64,000 nt of DNA from an uncultured Bacillota bacterium (GTDB lineage Bacteria > Bacillota > Clostridia > Christensenellales > QAND01): the NCBI GenBank assembly GCA_905208455.1, contig CAJLPK010000002.1:1-64000 (forward strand), given 5' to 3'. Below, one piece after another: positions 56,033 to 63,184 of the stretch. Numbering within the stretch: position 1 is the first letter of the stretch; each line of letters starts with the position of its first letter. The position numbers and the translations under genes are program-made. The notes below the pieces were generated by a model that ran no database searches, was not told where the DNA came from, and saw nothing but the letters and a program-made list of their open reading frames with translations.

Positions 56033-57045
56033 CGGGCGTTCCTCCTTTCAAACCGAACGGCGTGCGCAATGCCGGGGATGGTATTGCCCTGCATGCTGCT
56101 CGTCGTACTCAGCAGCGCGCCGGTAGGGATAAACAATATCCTTTGCCAGGAGCCCTCCCAAAGCTTGGGCAGCAGCTTTGCGCTCAGCGTAATGGCGCTG
56201 CACCCACAGCCGCTGGCGCCCATATGGGTGTCCTGGTGCGGCATGTACAGCTCCGCCCCGCAATCATGAAACTTCGTCATATCCTCTGCGCCCTCGTCGG
56301 CCAGCATATCGCAGAGCATAGATAGGCCCAGCTTGCCCAAATCGCCGGTATAAATGGCATCGAAATCCGCCTCTGTCGTCTGGGTATCGCGAAAATGCGC
56401 CGCAATGGTATCAAAGGCAGCCGGCGCCATCGCGGCCCCCATATTGTTTGCATCCGCAACGCCAAAATCCACCACCTTGCCGGGGGTTACATGGGAAATG
56501 CAGACATTTTTCTGTTCCTTGACCGACAGGATCGTAGCGCCCGCCCCTGTCGCGGTCCGCTGCTGCGAAGGAGTCTTTTGCGCGCCCATTTCCAGGGGAA
56601 ATCGGAATTGGCGTTCTGCTGTGGAAAAATGTGAGGAGGCACAGCATACTAGCTGATCTGCAAAGCCTGCTTCCAAAATCATGCTGCCTACGACAAGCGA
56701 TTCCGCCATCGTGCTGCATGCGCCGTAGAGACCCAAAAACGGCGTATTGATTTCCCTGGCGGCAAAGGTGGCGGCGGTCAGCTGGTTTAACAGATCCCCA
56801 CCCAGCAAAAACCCCATCTCTTCAATGGTTTTTCCGCTCTTTTCCACTGCCTTGCGCACTGCCTCATAGAATAGCTTGCTCTCTGCCTGCTCCCAGCTGT
56901 TTTGGTCCCATAGGTCGTCCTCTATCGTTACGTCAAAGAGCCCTCGGAGCGTACCGCGCGCTTCGGTAGGCCCTGCAATGCTGCTTGCAGCGATAGGTGC
57001 TATATATTTTTCCATAAACAAGGTTTGTCCATTTCTGTATCCCAT
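56029..57045 (-). CDS. spoVAD: Stage V sporulation protein AD
   Basis: A 338-residue SpoVAD, a thiolase-fold protein that binds dipicolinic acid on the outer face of the inner spore membrane. Visible: LGLYGACSTMAESLVVG at the place of the thiolase active-site Cys, ASSHFSTAERQFRFPLEMG, and a C-terminal MGASGCGCSAITL. Its order (spoVAC-D-E) is standard. The start follows spoVAC by 5 bases, with a GGGAGG site within the spoVAC end. Confidence 0.95.
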   Translation of the reverse strand: MGYRNGQTLFMEKYIAPIAASSIAGPTEARGTLRGLFDVTIEDDLWDQNSWEQAESKLFYEAVRKAVEKSGKTIEEMGFLLGGDLLNQLTAATFAAREINTPFLGLYGACSTMAESLVVGSMILEAGFADQLVCCASSHFSTAERQFRFPLEMGAQKTPSQQRTATGAGATILSVKEQKNVCISHVTPGKVVDFGVADANNMGAAMAPAAFDTIAAHFRDTQTTEADFDAIYTGDLGKLGLSMLCDMLADEGAEDMTKFHDCGAELYMPHQDTHMGASGCGCSAITLSAKLLPKLWEGSWQRILFIPTGALLSTTSSMQGNTIPGIAHAVRFERRNAR

Positions 57046-57050
57046 ACGGC

Positions 57051-57527
57051 TTACCTCCCAAACAGAAAAAATACAATGCCGTATAGAATGGCGGCAGAAA
57101 TGCCGTTGACCAATACGGGGCCTGCAATCTTAAACAGGTTGGCGCCAATGCCGATCAGCCCTTCGCGCTTGAACTCCATCGCCGGTGAGACAATGGAGTT
57201 GGAAAAGCCCGTGATCGGAACAACAGAGCCCGCGCCGGCATATTTCCCGATGACATCGTACACACCAAGGCCTGTTAAAATTGCTGCAATGACGACCAGC
57301 ACAATGGAGGCCAAGCCGGCCGCTTTTACAAATTCCAGCTGCAAATAGGTCTCAAATAGCCAAATCAGTCCTTGGCCCAGCGTACAGATCAGCCCGCCGA
57401 CCCAAAAAGCGCGCAAGCATCCCCGCAAAAGATCGCTGGGCGGTGTTTTCTGCTCTACGTACTGTCCATATTTTTTATCCCTGTCATTTTTCTGCCGCTT
57501 TTGCTGCGCTTGATCAAAGGAATCCAA
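57051..57527 (-). CDS. spoVAC: Stage V sporulation protein AC
   Basis: A 158-residue membrane protein starting with TTG, nine bases after AAGGAGG. A charged cytoplasmic N-terminus of about 35 residues precedes four to five helices, with AFWVGGLICTLGQGL, GAGSVVPITGFSNSIVSPAMEF and a glycine-rich last helix. SpoVAC forms a mechanosensitive channel in Bacillus spores. The start overlaps by 14 bases a 42-codon small ORF upstream. Confidence 0.94.
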   Translation of the reverse strand: MDSFDQAQQKRQKNDRDKKYGQYVEQKTPPSDLLRGCLRAFWVGGLICTLGQGLIWLFETYLQLEFVKAAGLASIVLVVIAAILTGLGVYDVIGKYAGAGSVVPITGFSNSIVSPAMEFKREGLIGIGANLFKIAGPVLVNGISAAILYGIVFFLFGR

Positions 57528-57642
57528 GTTGCCGTTCCTCCTTATAGGCCGTTGTTCTCATCCGTTCTTCTTTTTCTTCCCGGTTTGCCCCTTCCAGATA
57601 AAACAGCTCCGGCTGCGGAGCTCTGGTTTTGTTATTTTTCAA
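57514..57642 (-). CDS. Small 42-residue protein at the head of the spoVA operon
   Basis: A frame missed at usual length cut-offs. The TTG start at 57642 has GGAGTG 6 bases upstream and overlaps the end of the preceding small gene. It reads (M)KNNKTRAPQPELFYLEG, then a charged Glu/Arg stretch, and ends inside the first codons of spoVAC. There is no membrane segment and no recognised family. Overlaps on both sides imply translational coupling within the operon. Confidence 0.5.
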   Translation of the reverse strand: MKNNKTRAPQPELFYLEGANREEKEERMRTTAYKEERQLGFL

Positions 57643-57790
57643 TACATTCACTCCAAACTTGTTTTGCGCCTGTTACGCTGTTTTCCCGTGTCATCTGCCA
57701 TAGATTGGCGGCCAAAAGCACAGCGACTACGGCCAGCCCTATGCCGATAGAGATCCAAAAACGCTTGGTTTCCATTGTTTTTTGTTTCAT
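57632..57790 (-). CDS. Small 52-residue membrane protein, first gene of the spoVA operon
   Basis: ATG at 57790 follows GCGAGG by 8 bases. The frame starts MKQKTMETKRFWISIGIG and has a membrane helix (about residues 11-31: FWISIGIGLAVVAVLLAANL), then a short polar tail (...AKQVWSECIEK). A sigma-G-like promoter ends about 20 bases upstream, so this would be the first gene made with SpoVA. I recognise no family. Confidence 0.6.
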   Translation of the reverse strand: MKQKTMETKRFWISIGIGLAVVAVLLAANLWQMTRENSVTGAKQVWSECIEK

Positions 57791-57815
57791 CTGTTCAGCC
57801 TCGCTTTCTTGCTGT

Positions 57816-57846
57816 TAGTATGTACAGAAAATAAAATAATATCGCA
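57816..57846 (-). promoter_or_regulatory. Sigma-G-like promoter of the spoVA operon
   Basis: The minus strand has CATACTA (57816-57822), a perfect sigma-G -10. About 17 bases upstream is TGCGATA (57840-57846), a partial -35. spoVA is sigma-G-dependent in Bacillus. The box sits between the sigF terminator and the first small gene. Confidence 0.6.
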
Positions 57847-57869
57847 TTGTTGCGCACAAAATGTTTGCA

Positions 57870-57898
57870 TAAAAAAAGAACGCCGCCGCGTTCTTTTT
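57870..57898 (-). terminator. Terminator after sigF
   Basis: AAAAAGAACGC / GCGTTCTTTTT stem (57873-57883 and 57888-57898), loop CGCC. It overlaps the sigF stop codon and separates spoIIA from spoVA. Confidence 0.85.
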
Positions 57899-58649
57899 AC
57901 GTTTCAGCCGCCTGGCGCATGCGCTTTAGGATCTTGCTTTCCAGCCTGGATACCTGTACCTGGGAAATATCAAGCGCCTTGGCCACGTCGCTTTGCGTTT
58001 TATCCATAAAATAACGCAAGAGAATGACCTGCCTCTCCCTAGGCTCTAAGCTGGCCAGCAATTCCCGAAGCAGTACGCGGTCTATGGCTTTATCGCTTTC
58101 CTCCGCTGTGGCGCCTAAGCAATCCTCCAGGGCCAGCGGCTTGCCTGATTCATCGCTGAGCGGCGCTTGCAAAGAAGCCGGCCTTCTAGCCGCCTCCATG
58201 GACATGGAAACCTCTTCCGGCGTACTGCATAGCGCCTGCGCGATTTCCCCAATCGTTGGCTCCCGGCCGGTATCCGCTGCATACTGCCTGGCGTATTTCA
58301 TGGCCTTGGCATAGAGCTCCTTGAGCGGCCTTGCCACCTTAACTGCTCCGTCATCCCGTAGGAACCTTCTTATTTCTCCCATGATAAGCGGCACGGCATA
58401 GGTGGAAAAGCGCACCTGGTACTGCGCTTGATAATGGTTGATCGCTTTTACAAGCCCCATACAGCCCAGTTGAAAAAGATCATCATATTCATATCCTCGC
58501 CCTAAAAAGCGTTTGACCACGCTTTTTACCAGCGCAGTATGCGCCTTGACCAATTCTTCCTTCGCCTGATCGTCCCCCTTCTGCGCCTTTTCAATCAAGG
58601 CCAGAGAACGAGTATGCAATTCTAAATTAGCCTGTGCCTTATCAAGCAT
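57897..58649 (-). CDS. sigF: RNA polymerase sigma-F factor
   Basis: The first forespore-specific sigma factor. The 250 residues show region 2 (YEYDDLFQLGCMGLVKAINHY and FSTYAVPLIMGEIRRFLRDD), region 3, and region 4 with SDVAKALDISQVQVSRLESKI as the -35 recognition helix-turn-helix. Length and position after spoIIAB are those of sigF. The start overlaps the spoIIAB end by 8 bases. Confidence 0.97.
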   Translation of the reverse strand: MLDKAQANLELHTRSLALIEKAQKGDDQAKEELVKAHTALVKSVVKRFLGRGYEYDDLFQLGCMGLVKAINHYQAQYQVRFSTYAVPLIMGEIRRFLRDDGAVKVARPLKELYAKAMKYARQYAADTGREPTIGEIAQALCSTPEEVSMSMEAARRPASLQAPLSDESGKPLALEDCLGATAEESDKAIDRVLLRELLASLEPRERQVILLRYFMDKTQSDVAKALDISQVQVSRLESKILKRMRQAAET

Positions 58650-59085
58650 CTTCTATCGCTTCCGTTCCAGGAACCGCCTTCTTTTTCATCTCCACTCTTG
58701 TGCCGCGGCCCTGGCTGCTCTCCACAGAAAGCGAATCCATAAATGCTTCCATTACAGCAAAGCCCATACCGCTGCGCTCTTCCCTCGGCCCGGTCGTATA
58801 GAAGGGCTGCCTTGCCTTATCGACATCTTCGATGCCAATGCCGTTGTCCTCTACTACGACAGTCATGGTATCGCCCTCTATGGTGCACTCCATCCTTACC
58901 TTTCCCGGTTTATTCTGGTATCCGTGAACAATGGCATTTGTCACCGCTTCGCTGACCGCTGTTTTCACATCCGCCATTACCTCCAGCGTAGGGTTCAGCT
59001 GTGAAAAAAATGCGCCCGCTGTGACCCTTGCAAAGGCCTCGTTCTGCGAAACCGCATCAAAAATCAATTCCATTTGGTTCTTCAT
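58642..59085 (-). CDS. spoIIAB: Anti-sigma-F factor / serine kinase SpoIIAB
   Basis: SpoIIAB binds sigma-F and, using ATP, phosphorylates SpoIIAA. It has 147 residues from the ATG at 59085, which overlaps the spoIIAA stop as ATGA. GHKL kinase motifs: AVSEAVTNAIVHGY (N box), DNGIGIEDVDKARQPFYT (G1) and ERSGMGFAVMEAFMDSL (G2). A longer frame upstream runs through spoIIAA and is not used. Confidence 0.97.
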   Translation of the reverse strand: MKNQMELIFDAVSQNEAFARVTAGAFFSQLNPTLEVMADVKTAVSEAVTNAIVHGYQNKPGKVRMECTIEGDTMTVVVEDNGIGIEDVDKARQPFYTTGPREERSGMGFAVMEAFMDSLSVESSQGRGTRVEMKKKAVPGTEAIEDA

Positions 59086-59411
59086 CCCACATTCCCCCTT
59101 TTCCCGTCTGCTCGTTCCAAAATTTGAAACAGGCCGGAAAGCTGCATTACCTTTTCTATGCTCTTGTTCATATGACATACGCTGACGCTCCCACCCTTTG
59201 CTTTCATGCGTTTATACCGCCCCATTAAAACTCCGATGCCGCTGGAATCCATTAGAGTAAGTCCCTTCATATCCAGCCTGAGCTCCTTTAGGTCCTTGTC
59301 TCGGATATATGCATCCAGCTCTTTGGCCAGCTTTGGCGCGGCCGCATGATCCAATTCTCCTGTGAGCTTTACGATCATCACTTGGCCGCGGCGCATGGCG
59401 ATGGTTTTCAT
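59082..59411 (-). CDS. spoIIAA: Anti-anti-sigma factor SpoIIAA
   Basis: A 109-residue STAS-domain protein; unphosphorylated it frees sigma-F from SpoIIAB. The phosphorylation site lies in LMDSSGIGVLMGRYKRM (Ser56 or Ser57, matching Ser58 of Bacillus). AAGGGGG lies before the ATG. It starts the spoIIA operon behind a sigma-H-like promoter. Confidence 0.96.
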   Translation of the reverse strand: MKTIAMRRGQVMIVKLTGELDHAAAPKLAKELDAYIRDKDLKELRLDMKGLTLMDSSGIGVLMGRYKRMKAKGGSVSVCHMNKSIEKVMQLSGLFQILERADGKRGNVG

Positions 59412-59432
59412 TTGCCTGCCCCCTTTTTTATC

Positions 59433-59459
59433 ATTCCTATATAGGTTCGTTTTCCCTGC
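59433..59459 (-). promoter_or_regulatory. Sigma-H-like promoter of the spoIIA operon
   Basis: The minus strand has GCAGGGAAA (59451-59459) and TAGGAAT (59433-59439), 11 bases apart, close to the sigma-H pattern RNAGGAWWW-N11-RNNGAAT with one mismatch in each box. spoIIA is sigma-H-dependent in Bacillus. Confidence 0.45.
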
Positions 59460-59559
59460 TCATTGTCCCTTTGATGAAAAAAATCGTATCCTTGCTAATT
59501 ATTTCCATTTTTGTCGAATCTATTCATACAAAATATTTCCAGGATATGGCATTGTTTTG

Positions 59560-59589
59560 TTATAACCCTATCCCAAAGCGGGCATACTG
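59560..59589 (+). promoter_or_regulatory. Forespore-type promoter motif before the second class A PBP gene
   Basis: TTATA (59560-59564) followed after 18 bases by CATACTG (59583-59589) fits sigma-G. Read as sigma-F, the -10 is GGGCATACTG (59580-59589), 15 bases after TTATA. The start point would be close to the ATG at 59595. A sigma-A-like alternative (TTGTCG-N17-TATTTC, near 59513-59541) also exists. Confidence 0.35.
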
Positions 59590-59594
59590 AAACC

Positions 59595-61916
59595 ATGGCA
59601 GCTGAAAACAAACAAAACAAGAATCCGGCTTCCCGGCGGACGACCATAAAAACATTGAAAACCGCTTTGCTGTTCTTATTGATCGGCCTTCTGTGCCTGG
59701 GCGCTTTTGCCACCTCTTATCTTTTTAGCCTGGATCTTTCGCAAAAGCTCGATCCACAAAAAATCTATGGCGTTGCGCAAAGCACGCTGGTTTACGATAA
59801 GGAGGGAGCCGTCGTTGCCAACATCCATGGGTTGGAGGACCGTGTATGGGTCCCTCTTTCAGACATTCCCGCGCATGTGCAGCAGGCCGTTATTTCCGCG
59901 GAGGATGTACGCTTTTATTCACATAACGGTGTAGACATCAAACGAATTTTCGGCGCGCTCTGGCAGGATATCAAATCCGGGTCTCTGGACCAGGGCGCTT
60001 CGACCTTAACACAGCAGCTTATCAAAAACAGCATGCTGACGCGCGAAAAAACCTGGACGCGAAAAATCGAGGAGGCCTTTTTGTCCATCGAGCTGGAACG
60101 GCGCTACACCAAAGATGAAATTTTAGAGATGTACCTAAACTATAACTATTTCGGGGCCGGCGCCTATGGCATCGAAGCCGCGGCGCAGACATATTTTGGT
60201 ATCCCTGCCAGTGAACTGTCTTTGGATCAGGGGGCGCTTTTAGCGGGCATTCTAAAATCCTCTGCCAACTATGCGCCGCACCTGAATCCTGATAATTCAA
60301 TAGAGCGCCGCAACCTTATCTTATCGCTGATGGAAAAATACGGATACATCACCGCCGAACAATGCGATCAGGCACAGGCAGAGCCGCTGGCGCTGCATAT
60401 GAAAGAGGATGAAACACAGTACGGATGGTATGTAGACGCCAGCCTAGAAGAGGCCGCTTCCCTGTTGCAAATCTCCTATGATGATCTGCAAAAAGGCGGG
60501 TACCGCATTTATACCGCGATGGATCAGCGCATGCAATCCATTGCCGAGCAGTTGTTTGCCGATGCAGAAAATTTCCCGGAAAGCGCTTCCGACGGAACAG
60601 CGCCACAGGCTGCGCTTAGCGTAGTCAACGCATCCACAGGGCATGTGTGTGCGCTGATCGGCGGCAGAGAATATGAAGTGCAGCGCGGCCTGAACCGCGC
60701 CATACAGGTAAAACGGCAGCCTGGTTCCGTAACAAAGCCTCTGCTGGTCTATGCCCCTGCTTTGGAAGAGGGGAGCTACACGGCCGCTTCCCTGCTCCAG
60801 GATGAACCCACCGACTTTGACGGATACCAGCGCAAAAATTTCGGTGATAAGTACAACGGCACGGTTACGCTGCGCACAGCAGTGGCAAAATCCTTGAATG
60901 TGCCGGCTGTTTCCGTATTAAACGATATTGGTCTGGATACAGCCGTCTCCTTTGCCAATTCTATCGGCCTTACCTGCGGCAAGGAGGATTTGGGGTTATC
61001 CCTGGCACTCGGAGGCTTAAAAGAGGGATTTTCTCCGCTGCAAATCTCTTCCGCTTATGCAGTCTTAGCAAACGGCGGCACCTACCATGCCCCGAAACTG
61101 GTGACACGCATTGAAAATAGCGCCGGAGAGGTGCTCTATCAAAGCGATGAGGCCGGAACACAAGTGCTCGGGGAGGATACCAGCTTTATCTTGTGCGATA
61201 TTCTGCAGTCTGTGGTAGAGGAAGGCACCGGCAAAAAGCTTTTTGTGGAAAACGTGCCGCTTGCCGGCAAAACGGGAACCAACGATTATGAAGGAAAGGG
61301 GAATCGGGACATTTGGTCCGCCGCCTTTAATCCGGACTTTGCCGCTGCTGTCTGGATGGGGTATGACACGACAGACCAAACGCACTGCCTGCCCTCCTCC
61401 GCCACCGGCGGCACCTACCCTGCCAAGCTCATACAGGCCTTATTCTCCAGCTATTACGAGGAGCAGCAAGGGCCCTGGTTTGCAGCGCCGCCGACTGTGG
61501 AAAAGGTCTCCTTGGACCAAACAGCGCTATTGAGCGGCGAAACAAAGCTCGCTACTGAAGAAACACAAGAGGTTCTGGAGGAATATCTTTCCGTGGAGCA
61601 AGCCGCAGCTCTGACCCAGACGGATTACGGCGCCGCCGTGCTCGAGTTTACCGTAAGCAGCAATGAGCTGGGACAGCCTGTGCTGTCCTTTGCCCCCAGC
61701 AGTTCTGCAGCAAAGTACCAGGTCATCCGTGTACTGGATGGGCAGGAAGCGTGCCTGGATACGCTTTCCTATGCGCAGACGCTCAGCTACACCGATACCA
61801 CAGCGCCCATAGAACAAAATCTGCAATACTATATACAGCCTGTAAACGACACAGGAGAAAAGACAGGGACAGCTTCCCAGCGCATCATGATCCGCCCTAT
61901 GAAGCCTGTCCCCTAA
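59595..61916 (+). CDS. Class A penicillin-binding protein (second copy)
   Basis: A 773-residue bifunctional peptidoglycan synthase, distinct from the one 4 kb to the left. Membrane helix at about residues 22-45 (LKTALLFLLIGLLCLGAF). The glycosyltransferase has SAEDVRFYSHNGVDIKR and GASTLTQQLIKN. The transpeptidase has SXXK in PGSVTKPLLVY, SXN in KSLNVPAV and KTG in LAGKTGTND. The C-terminal 100 residues look like a fibronectin-III-type domain instead of a Pro-rich tail. The ATG has a poor ribosome site. Divergent to spoIIAA, it may be a sporulation PBP such as PbpF/PbpG; that is inference. Confidence 0.93.
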   Translation: MAAENKQNKNPASRRTTIKTLKTALLFLLIGLLCLGAFATSYLFSLDLSQKLDPQKIYGVAQSTLVYDKEGAVVANIHGLEDRVWVPLSDIPAHVQQAVISAEDVRFYSHNGVDIKRIFGALWQDIKSGSLDQGASTLTQQLIKNSMLTREKTWTRKIEEAFLSIELERRYTKDEILEMYLNYNYFGAGAYGIEAAAQTYFGIPASELSLDQGALLAGILKSSANYAPHLNPDNSIERRNLILSLMEKYGYITAEQCDQAQAEPLALHMKEDETQYGWYVDASLEEAASLLQISYDDLQKGGYRIYTAMDQRMQSIAEQLFADAENFPESASDGTAPQAALSVVNASTGHVCALIGGREYEVQRGLNRAIQVKRQPGSVTKPLLVYAPALEEGSYTAASLLQDEPTDFDGYQRKNFGDKYNGTVTLRTAVAKSLNVPAVSVLNDIGLDTAVSFANSIGLTCGKEDLGLSLALGGLKEGFSPLQISSAYAVLANGGTYHAPKLVTRIENSAGEVLYQSDEAGTQVLGEDTSFILCDILQSVVEEGTGKKLFVENVPLAGKTGTNDYEGKGNRDIWSAAFNPDFAAAVWMGYDTTDQTHCLPSSATGGTYPAKLIQALFSSYYEEQQGPWFAAPPTVEKVSLDQTALLSGETKLATEETQEVLEEYLSVEQAAALTQTDYGAAVLEFTVSSNELGQPVLSFAPSSSAAKYQVIRVLDGQEACLDTLSYAQTLSYTDTTAPIEQNLQYYIQPVNDTGEKTGTASQRIMIRPMKPVP

Positions 61917-61930
61917 GCCTTGGCATACAA

Positions 61931-61958
61931 AAAAAGCCGCAGCATGCTGCGGCTTTTT
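61931..61958. terminator. Bidirectional terminator between the PBP and acetyltransferase genes
   Basis: AAAAAGCCGCA / TGCGGCTTTTT stem (61931-61941 and 61948-61958), loop GCATGC. It serves both converging genes. Confidence 0.88.
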
Positions 61959-61965
61959 GCATTGA

Positions 61966-63153
61966 TTAAAAATGATCGGCCATGTATACATCCTTTTCCA
62001 CAAAAACCTTTGAAAGGATTTCACGATTCCCCTGTATCTGCACGGTGTCACGGTAGGCTATTTCTTCTAACCCCATCACGCCCAATACAAGCTGGGTAAA
62101 GTCTGCAATGTCCACAGAAAGGTCGGCGCTTCCCTGCGCCTTTACCACTGACTGTGCCTGCCCATCATGATACTGCACCTCGTAAACGCCCTCGTTTTCA
62201 GACAAAAAGGCATCCTTGACCTCTATGGCAAATGTGCCCGTGCCCTGCGGCATCTTCATCGTTTCCAGGACTTTTTGCACATGGATCACACGCGCCATAT
62301 CGTGCGTGATAAACCGGTGCTTTGCCAGGTCCGCGTTGGGCAGGTATTGATAAAATTTTATGCGGGGCGGCATTTTCAGCGTTACGTTTCTTACCTGTGC
62401 ACGAAGGCCTGCCAAAAATGATAAAATGCCCTTTAATGCATTTTCATCCACAAAGTCCAGGTCCGTAACGTGAATATCCAGCGGGTCCTCCCCTACCGGA
62501 GCAAAGATCAGATACCCCACCGGCACTTCCTGCTCATCATAAAAGAGGTATCTATAATCCCTATGCAGGTACGGGTCCCCTCCCATCATCTTGAGCCATT
62601 GCCTCTCCGTGCGGACCAAGGCCATATTGTAGCGCGCACTGGCTGTATTGTGAACAGCGTCAAAATCGTCCAGCGCATCGCCCGGCTGGTGCAGCCGCGC
62701 TGTGAACGGCACCTTAGCATAAGGAAGCAAGCATTCCAGCGAAAATGTATATTCACTGACTTGGTTGGCTACCGCATAGCCAAACTGGCGGTAATATGGC
62801 TGCGAAAACGGGCTGAGCACGGAAAACATAACGCCATGGCTGCGGTCTTCTGAAAGCACACCATGCAAAATTTCCCTTACCCGGCCCTTTCCCCTCGCCT
62901 CCGGCAGGGAGGATACCGCGGAAATGCCGCCCATACGCACCCTTTGGCCGTCCAAAAACATCGTATAATCAATATTGCGTACCCGCGCTGTCATGCGCCC
63001 CTCTTCATCAAAATACGCCCAAATAGATCCAAAGATCTCCTCCGGCGTATCCGCCTTGTTTTTGGCCTCTTCCCTGGTTGTCCGCAAAAAAGCGACCCTT
63101 TTGATTTGATCAGCTTTTTCATACTCCTGCAGGGTAATCCTTCTTACTCCCAT
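61966..63153 (-). CDS. Eis-type GNAT N-acetyltransferase
   Basis: A 395-residue acetyltransferase from the ATG at 63153, 7 bases after AGGAGG. The N-terminal GNAT domain contains VRMGGISAVSSLPEARGKG, the acetyl-CoA loop, and VMFSVLSPFSQPYYRQFGY. A second GNAT-like part follows, and the C-terminal sterol-carrier-like domain (VKAQGSADLSVDIADFTQLVLGVMGL) gives the three-domain Eis layout. Eis proteins acetylate amines, including aminoglycosides in mycobacteria. Firmicutes members have varied or unknown substrates, so no resistance is claimed. Confidence 0.9.
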   Translation of the reverse strand: MGVRRITLQEYEKADQIKRVAFLRTTREEAKNKADTPEEIFGSIWAYFDEEGRMTARVRNIDYTMFLDGQRVRMGGISAVSSLPEARGKGRVREILHGVLSEDRSHGVMFSVLSPFSQPYYRQFGYAVANQVSEYTFSLECLLPYAKVPFTARLHQPGDALDDFDAVHNTASARYNMALVRTERQWLKMMGGDPYLHRDYRYLFYDEQEVPVGYLIFAPVGEDPLDIHVTDLDFVDENALKGILSFLAGLRAQVRNVTLKMPPRIKFYQYLPNADLAKHRFITHDMARVIHVQKVLETMKMPQGTGTFAIEVKDAFLSENEGVYEVQYHDGQAQSVVKAQGSADLSVDIADFTQLVLGVMGLEEIAYRDTVQIQGNREILSKVFVEKDVYMADHF

Positions 63154-63184
63154 CAAAACGCCTCCTTTGGTTTGGTTTTATTCT

